Source: an uncultured Clostridia bacterium
GTDB taxonomy: Bacteria > Bacillota > Clostridia > Christensenellales > Aristaeellaceae
NCBI GenBank assembly: GCA_944363005.1
Contig: CALVTV010000287.1
Span: forward strand, 1-8,471
Direction of reading: 5' to 3'
DNA: 8,471 bases
Shown: piece after piece, positions 5,613 through 8,471 of the stretch
How positions within the stretch are numbered: the stretch's first letter is position 1
Layout: every line of letters begins with the position of its first letter
Notes under the pieces: model-generated
Told to the model about the DNA's origin: nothing
Database searches by the model: none
What the model saw: only the letters and a program-made list of their open reading frames with translations
Position numbers and translations under genes: made by a program

Positions 5613-6267
5613 AAAGATGATTCCTCTGATGCTGGAAGGCGTTCGCGACACGCTCTATATGACAACCGTCTCCACGCTGTTTGCCTATCTGCTGGGCATG
5701 CCGTTGGCCATTTTGTTGGTACTCACGGCGCCCAAGGGCCTTCGCCCGCAGGCGGTTGTTTACCGGGTGCTGGATGCGGTGGTCAACATCTTCCGCTCCA
5801 TTCCCTTCCTGATCCTGATGATTCTGGTCATTCCGCTCACGCGCCTGATCGCAGGCAAAGCCTACGGTTCCACGGCGACGATCGTTCCTCTGGTCATCGC
5901 GGCCGCGCCCTATGTGGCGCGCATGATCGAGAGTTCTCTGCTTGAAGTCGATCCCGGTGTCATCGAAGCCGCTCAGTCGATGGGCGCTTCCGTCCCGGAG
6001 ATCATCTTCAAGGTGATCATTCCGGAGGCCAAGACCTCGCTGATCGTCGGCGCGACGATCTCCTCCGGCACGATTCTCGGTTACAGCGCCATGTCCGGCG
6101 CCATCGGAGGCGGCGGTCTGGGCCAGATTGCCATCAGCTACGGCTACAACCGGTATCAGACGGATGTGCTGTTTGTAACCGTCATCCTTCTGATCGTGCT
6201 CATGCAGGTGATTCAGATCATCGGCATGTACATCTCCCGCAAGACCGACAAACGCATCCGTGAGTGA
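5602..6267 (+). CDS. metI: Methionine ABC importer, permease subunit MetI
   Basis: A membrane subunit of 221 residues with about five transmembrane segments (first near 20-42, second near 60-83), forming the methionine channel as a dimer with MetN. The conserved FRSIPFLIL (64-72) and the ABC-permease coupling loop EAAQSMGASVPEIIFKVIIP (122-141) are clear, as is the family-typical GYSAMSGAIGGGGLGQIA stretch. The ATG lies inside the end of metN, with AGGAGG 9 bases upstream, consistent with translational coupling. The full family length is present and nothing looks disrupted. Confidence 0.95.
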   Translation: MPIEKMIPLMLEGVRDTLYMTTVSTLFAYLLGMPLAILLVLTAPKGLRPQAVVYRVLDAVVNIFRSIPFLILMILVIPLTRLIAGKAYGSTATIVPLVIAAAPYVARMIESSLLEVDPGVIEAAQSMGASVPEIIFKVIIPEAKTSLIVGATISSGTILGYSAMSGAIGGGGLGQIAISYGYNRYQTDVLFVTVILLIVLMQVIQIIGMYISRKTDKRIRE

Positions 6268-6334
6268 TGCCTTTTCCCCCGCAGATTGAGCCTCGTGCTT
6301 TATCGTAGATATGTAACGCAAAGGAGAGATTCCC

Positions 6335-7114
6335 ATGAAGAAACTGTTTGCTCTGGTTTTGACCCTCGCGCTCATCGCCGCTGTTGCGTGCGCCAGCGCT
6401 GCCACCAAGCTCGTCGTCGGCGCTTCCTCTACCCCGCACGCGGAGATTTTGGAAGCCGCCAAGGAAGCCCTTGCCGAGAAGGGCATCGAGCTGGAAATCG
6501 TCATCTTTGACGACTACGTGCAGCCCAACCTCCAGCTGGATGCCGGCGATCTGGACGCCAACTACTTCCAGCACTCCGCCTATCTGGAGAACTTCAACGC
6601 CGAAAACGGCACCAAGCTGGTGAGCGCGGGCGCCGTGCACTATGAGCCGATGGGCATCTATGCGGGCAAGTCCTCCGATCTGGCGAACATTCCGGACGGC
6701 GCGACCATCGCCGTGCCCAACGACACCACCAACGAAGCCCGTGCGCTGAACCTGCTCGAGGCCCAGGGCATCATCACGCTGGACAAGACCGTAGAAAACC
6801 CGACCGCCTTTGACGTGGTGGAGAACCCGCACAACGTGGAAATTGTGGAAATTGAAGCCGCGCAGGTGCCGCGTCAGCTCGCCGATGTGGACTTCGCTGT
6901 GATCAACTCCAACTACGCGCTGCAGGCCGGTGCGGACGTCGTCGGCACCGCCCTGGTGACGGAGTCCTCTGACATCGCTTATCCGAACATCATCGCCATC
7001 CGCGAGGGCGACGATCGCGAAGAGCTCAAGACGCTGGTGGAAGTGCTCCAGGGCGAGACGGTCGTCAACTTCATCAACGAAACGTATCAGGGCGCTGTCG
7101 TGCCGACCAAGTAA
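6335..7114 (+). CDS. metQ: Methionine ABC importer, substrate-binding protein MetQ
   Basis: A 259-residue binding protein of the NlpA/MetQ family (SBP family 9) that captures methionine outside the membrane and delivers it to MetNI. The N-terminus is a typical export signal (MKKLFALVLTLALIAAVACASA). Cys19 in AAVAC satisfies a loose lipobox, but AxA (ASA) immediately after could serve signal peptidase I, so anchoring is uncertain. The mature protein opens LVVGASSTPHAEILEAAK, then FDDYVQPNLQLDAGDLDANYFQHSAYL and AVPNDTTNEARALNLLEAQGII, all typical of MetQ. The ATG has AAGGAG 8 bases upstream. It follows metI after 67 bases in which I see no convincing promoter, and the operon terminator follows at 7171. 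Methionine rather than another amino acid is inferred from family and operon. Confidence 0.94.
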   Translation: MKKLFALVLTLALIAAVACASAATKLVVGASSTPHAEILEAAKEALAEKGIELEIVIFDDYVQPNLQLDAGDLDANYFQHSAYLENFNAENGTKLVSAGAVHYEPMGIYAGKSSDLANIPDGATIAVPNDTTNEARALNLLEAQGIITLDKTVENPTAFDVVENPHNVEIVEIEAAQVPRQLADVDFAVINSNYALQAGADVVGTALVTESSDIAYPNIIAIREGDDREELKTLVEVLQGETVVNFINETYQGAVVPTK

Positions 7115-7170
7115 AATCACTCCCACCCGTAAACCGGGTAGCTCGCACAAGAAGTATCCCCCTAATGCTA

Positions 7171-7202
7171 AGCCAGCGTCTAAAGACGCTGGCTTTCTCT
7201 TT
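7171..7202 (+). terminator. Intrinsic terminator of metNIQ
   Basis: A perfect 10-base stem, AGCCAGCGTC (7171-7180) and GACGCTGGCT (7185-7194), with a TAAA loop, followed by TTCTCTTT. It begins 56 bases after the metQ stop. A smaller hairpin just before it (ACCCG 7125-7129, CGGGT 7135-7139) has no T-run. The minus-strand frame used by the portal remnant stays open through this terminator, which is coincidental. Confidence 0.88.
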
Positions 7203-7249
7203 GCTCCAGCCACTATGTTCTATTTGTAACGCCACCTCAAGTTTGCTGC

Positions 7250-8471
7250 TTACGCCTGCCCCAAAGTCGTCCCCAAGCAATTTTCCCTCAAGGACAATCT
7301 GAGCAAGCTCCGCGTTTCTGACGGCCTGTGGCTGCCATTTGTCGATATAGCTCTTGCGGTTGCGCACCTGCTGGGCGACCTCGCTCATGTCGCTCAAGCG
7401 CTCGGTTTCCTCATCGTCCGGGATCGGATAACAATGGTCAATGGAAACCGTGAACTGTACATCCGGCATTTCGCCGCGCCGTAAACAGCCGCCATGCGCA
7501 ATAGCGCCTGCGTCATCCAGATCAACGCGCCATTCCAGGCATTCCACTTTTCCTCGCAGCGGCAGGTCAATCCCCAATACAGCGCTTTCATCGTCTTGGA
7601 GCTTGTCACAAAGTTCTTGAGCTGATCTGGGCTGACGTTGGGCGCACTGAGCAAATCGTACATATCGCCCTTTGTCCTGTCCAGCGTATGCTAGAGCAGC
7701 GCATCACACGAAAACTGCGTCTCTAAAATTCTGGCGTCGACCTGATTGCCGGACGCCGGATCGGTCTGTGCGTCGACCACCGCACCGGGCGCGATCTTTA
7801 CCGCATCCATCGTTTCTTGCGACGCGTCCCTGAAGACGCGCATCGGGAACATGTTGAACCGCAGCGCATCCATATCGTCGCCGCACAGGCGGTTGTAACT
7901 GTCCTGATTGCTCAGCAGCTCCCGCACGTCGCTCTCGCCCTTCATGTCCCCAGTCAGGCCGTCGCTGATGATGACATAGACGGGGATGAAGTCAAGCCCC
8001 GTGTCCTCTTTGACATGTGTCTGGGATACAGGCCGCCCGTTGCCGTCGTAAACACCCTCGGTCAGGTAACACCGCCCATCCGCAAGCTCGTACTTCTGCC
8101 GCCAGATGCGCTGCTTGTCCCGATCCATGCTCTCGTTCGTATGATAAAAGAAGATCACCTTGCTCAATTTGTCCACGTCCTCTGGATCGGTGTCGTAGAC
8201 AAACTCCAACGATGGCCTGAACTGTACGCCCAGCGCTCGCCCTGGCGCGCCGGTCAGCTTCAGAGCAACCCGCTTGCCAATGAAGCAGTCGCGCGCGCCT
8301 TTGATCAGCTTGTCTCCCCACTTGTTCCGGTGCAGGAAATCGCCAAGCCAGTCCTCGATCTGCGCGCAAGCGGCCCTGTCCTGCTCGCCGGCCGCATTCA
8401 GCGGATGAATCCGGATCTCCGGTTCCACGCCCATCATGAAGCGCGCCTCTTCCTTGATCAGCTTCTTCACC
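7250..8471 (-). pseudogene. Phage portal protein remnant (SPP1 gp6-like family), broken
   Basis: The coding direction is right to left and the 5' end lies beyond the window; the GTG at 8470 is not a real start. The portal protein forms the DNA-packaging ring at a phage head vertex. Recognisable parts are EEARFMMGVEPEI, DKLIKGARDCFIGKRVALKL, PSLEFVYDTDPEDVDKL, IWRQKYEL, GLDFIPVYVIISDGLTGDMKGESDV and DALRFNMFP. An in-frame TAG (7693-7691) follows LETQFSCDALL, yet homologous sequence continues in the same frame (DMYDLLSAPNVSPDQLKNF, then TMKALYWGL) to about 7483. There one base appears to be missing and the match continues in another frame (MPDVQFTVSIDHCYPIPDDEE, then SRKSYIDKW-like NRKSYIDKWQPQ) to about 7260. 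The true end may be the TAA at 7252-7250, which needs a further one-base shift. Two or more lesions make this a pseudogene. It is probably an edge of a decayed prophage; the family call is by recognition of these motifs. Confidence 0.82.

Noticed and set aside
6268..6334. Possible separate metQ promoter (TTGAGC near 6286 with ATATGT)
   Set aside because: The -10 candidates match only about three positions of the consensus; readthrough from metNI is simpler.
5551..7213. Long minus-strand open frames opposite metI and metQ
   Set aside because: They are antisense to intact, motif-complete transporter genes, have no recognisable protein families and no ribosome binding sites.
1..8471. CRISPR array, defence system, riboswitch, tRNA or IS element
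   Set aside because: No regularly spaced repeats, no terminal inverted repeats with transposase, no tRNA-like cloverleaf and no S-box or T-box pattern were seen on either strand.

Overview
The window looks like chromosomal DNA from a fairly GC-rich Gram-positive, most likely a member of the Clostridia (Firmicutes). The reasons are strong AGGAGG-type ribosome binding sites, a Bacillus/Clostridium-type 445-residue glucose-6-phosphate isomerase, a type I pullulanase, a MetNIQ operon next to a LysR gene beginning MTLQQLKYV, and a portal-protein remnant of the kind found in Firmicutes siphophages. This assignment is inference; there is no rRNA or other taxonomic marker here.

Left third (1-2998, minus strand): the 5' part of a type I pullulanase gene (pulA, running off the left edge), pgi (glucose-6-phosphate isomerase) and a ZIP-family metal transporter gene. 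pulA and pgi each have their own sigma-A type promoter, so this is a row of separately promoted genes rather than one operon. pulA debranches glycogen or starch, and pgi links glucose-6-P to fructose-6-P, so the two fit central carbohydrate use. The ZIP gene is divergent from a plus-strand DtxR/MntR-family regulator gene (3124-3495), which suggests metal-responsive control.

Middle (3464-7202): a minus-strand LysR-type regulator gene faces a plus-strand metN-metI-metQ operon encoding a D/L-methionine ABC importer (ATPase with C-terminal NIL domain, permease, substrate-binding protein). Between them lie two back-to-back promoters and a palindrome with ATAG-N7-CTAT geometry, centred about 66 bp upstream of the predicted metN transcription start. 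That is where a LysR-type activator normally binds, and the site resembles the MET-box of streptococcal MtaR/MetR. No riboswitch is visible. metN probably starts at a TTG codon, metI overlaps metN, and a strong intrinsic terminator ends the operon after metQ.

Right end (about 7250-8471, minus strand): a decayed phage portal protein gene (SPP1 gp6-like family), broken by an in-frame amber codon and at least one frameshift. No other phage gene is visible between it and the met operon terminator, so it looks like the edge of a degraded prophage.

No CRISPR array, IS element, rRNA, tRNA or clear novel defence system was found. The points most worth following are the LysR operator, the terminator-like hairpin antisense to the lysR leader, the unusual metal-ligand set of the DtxR-family protein, and the broken portal gene.
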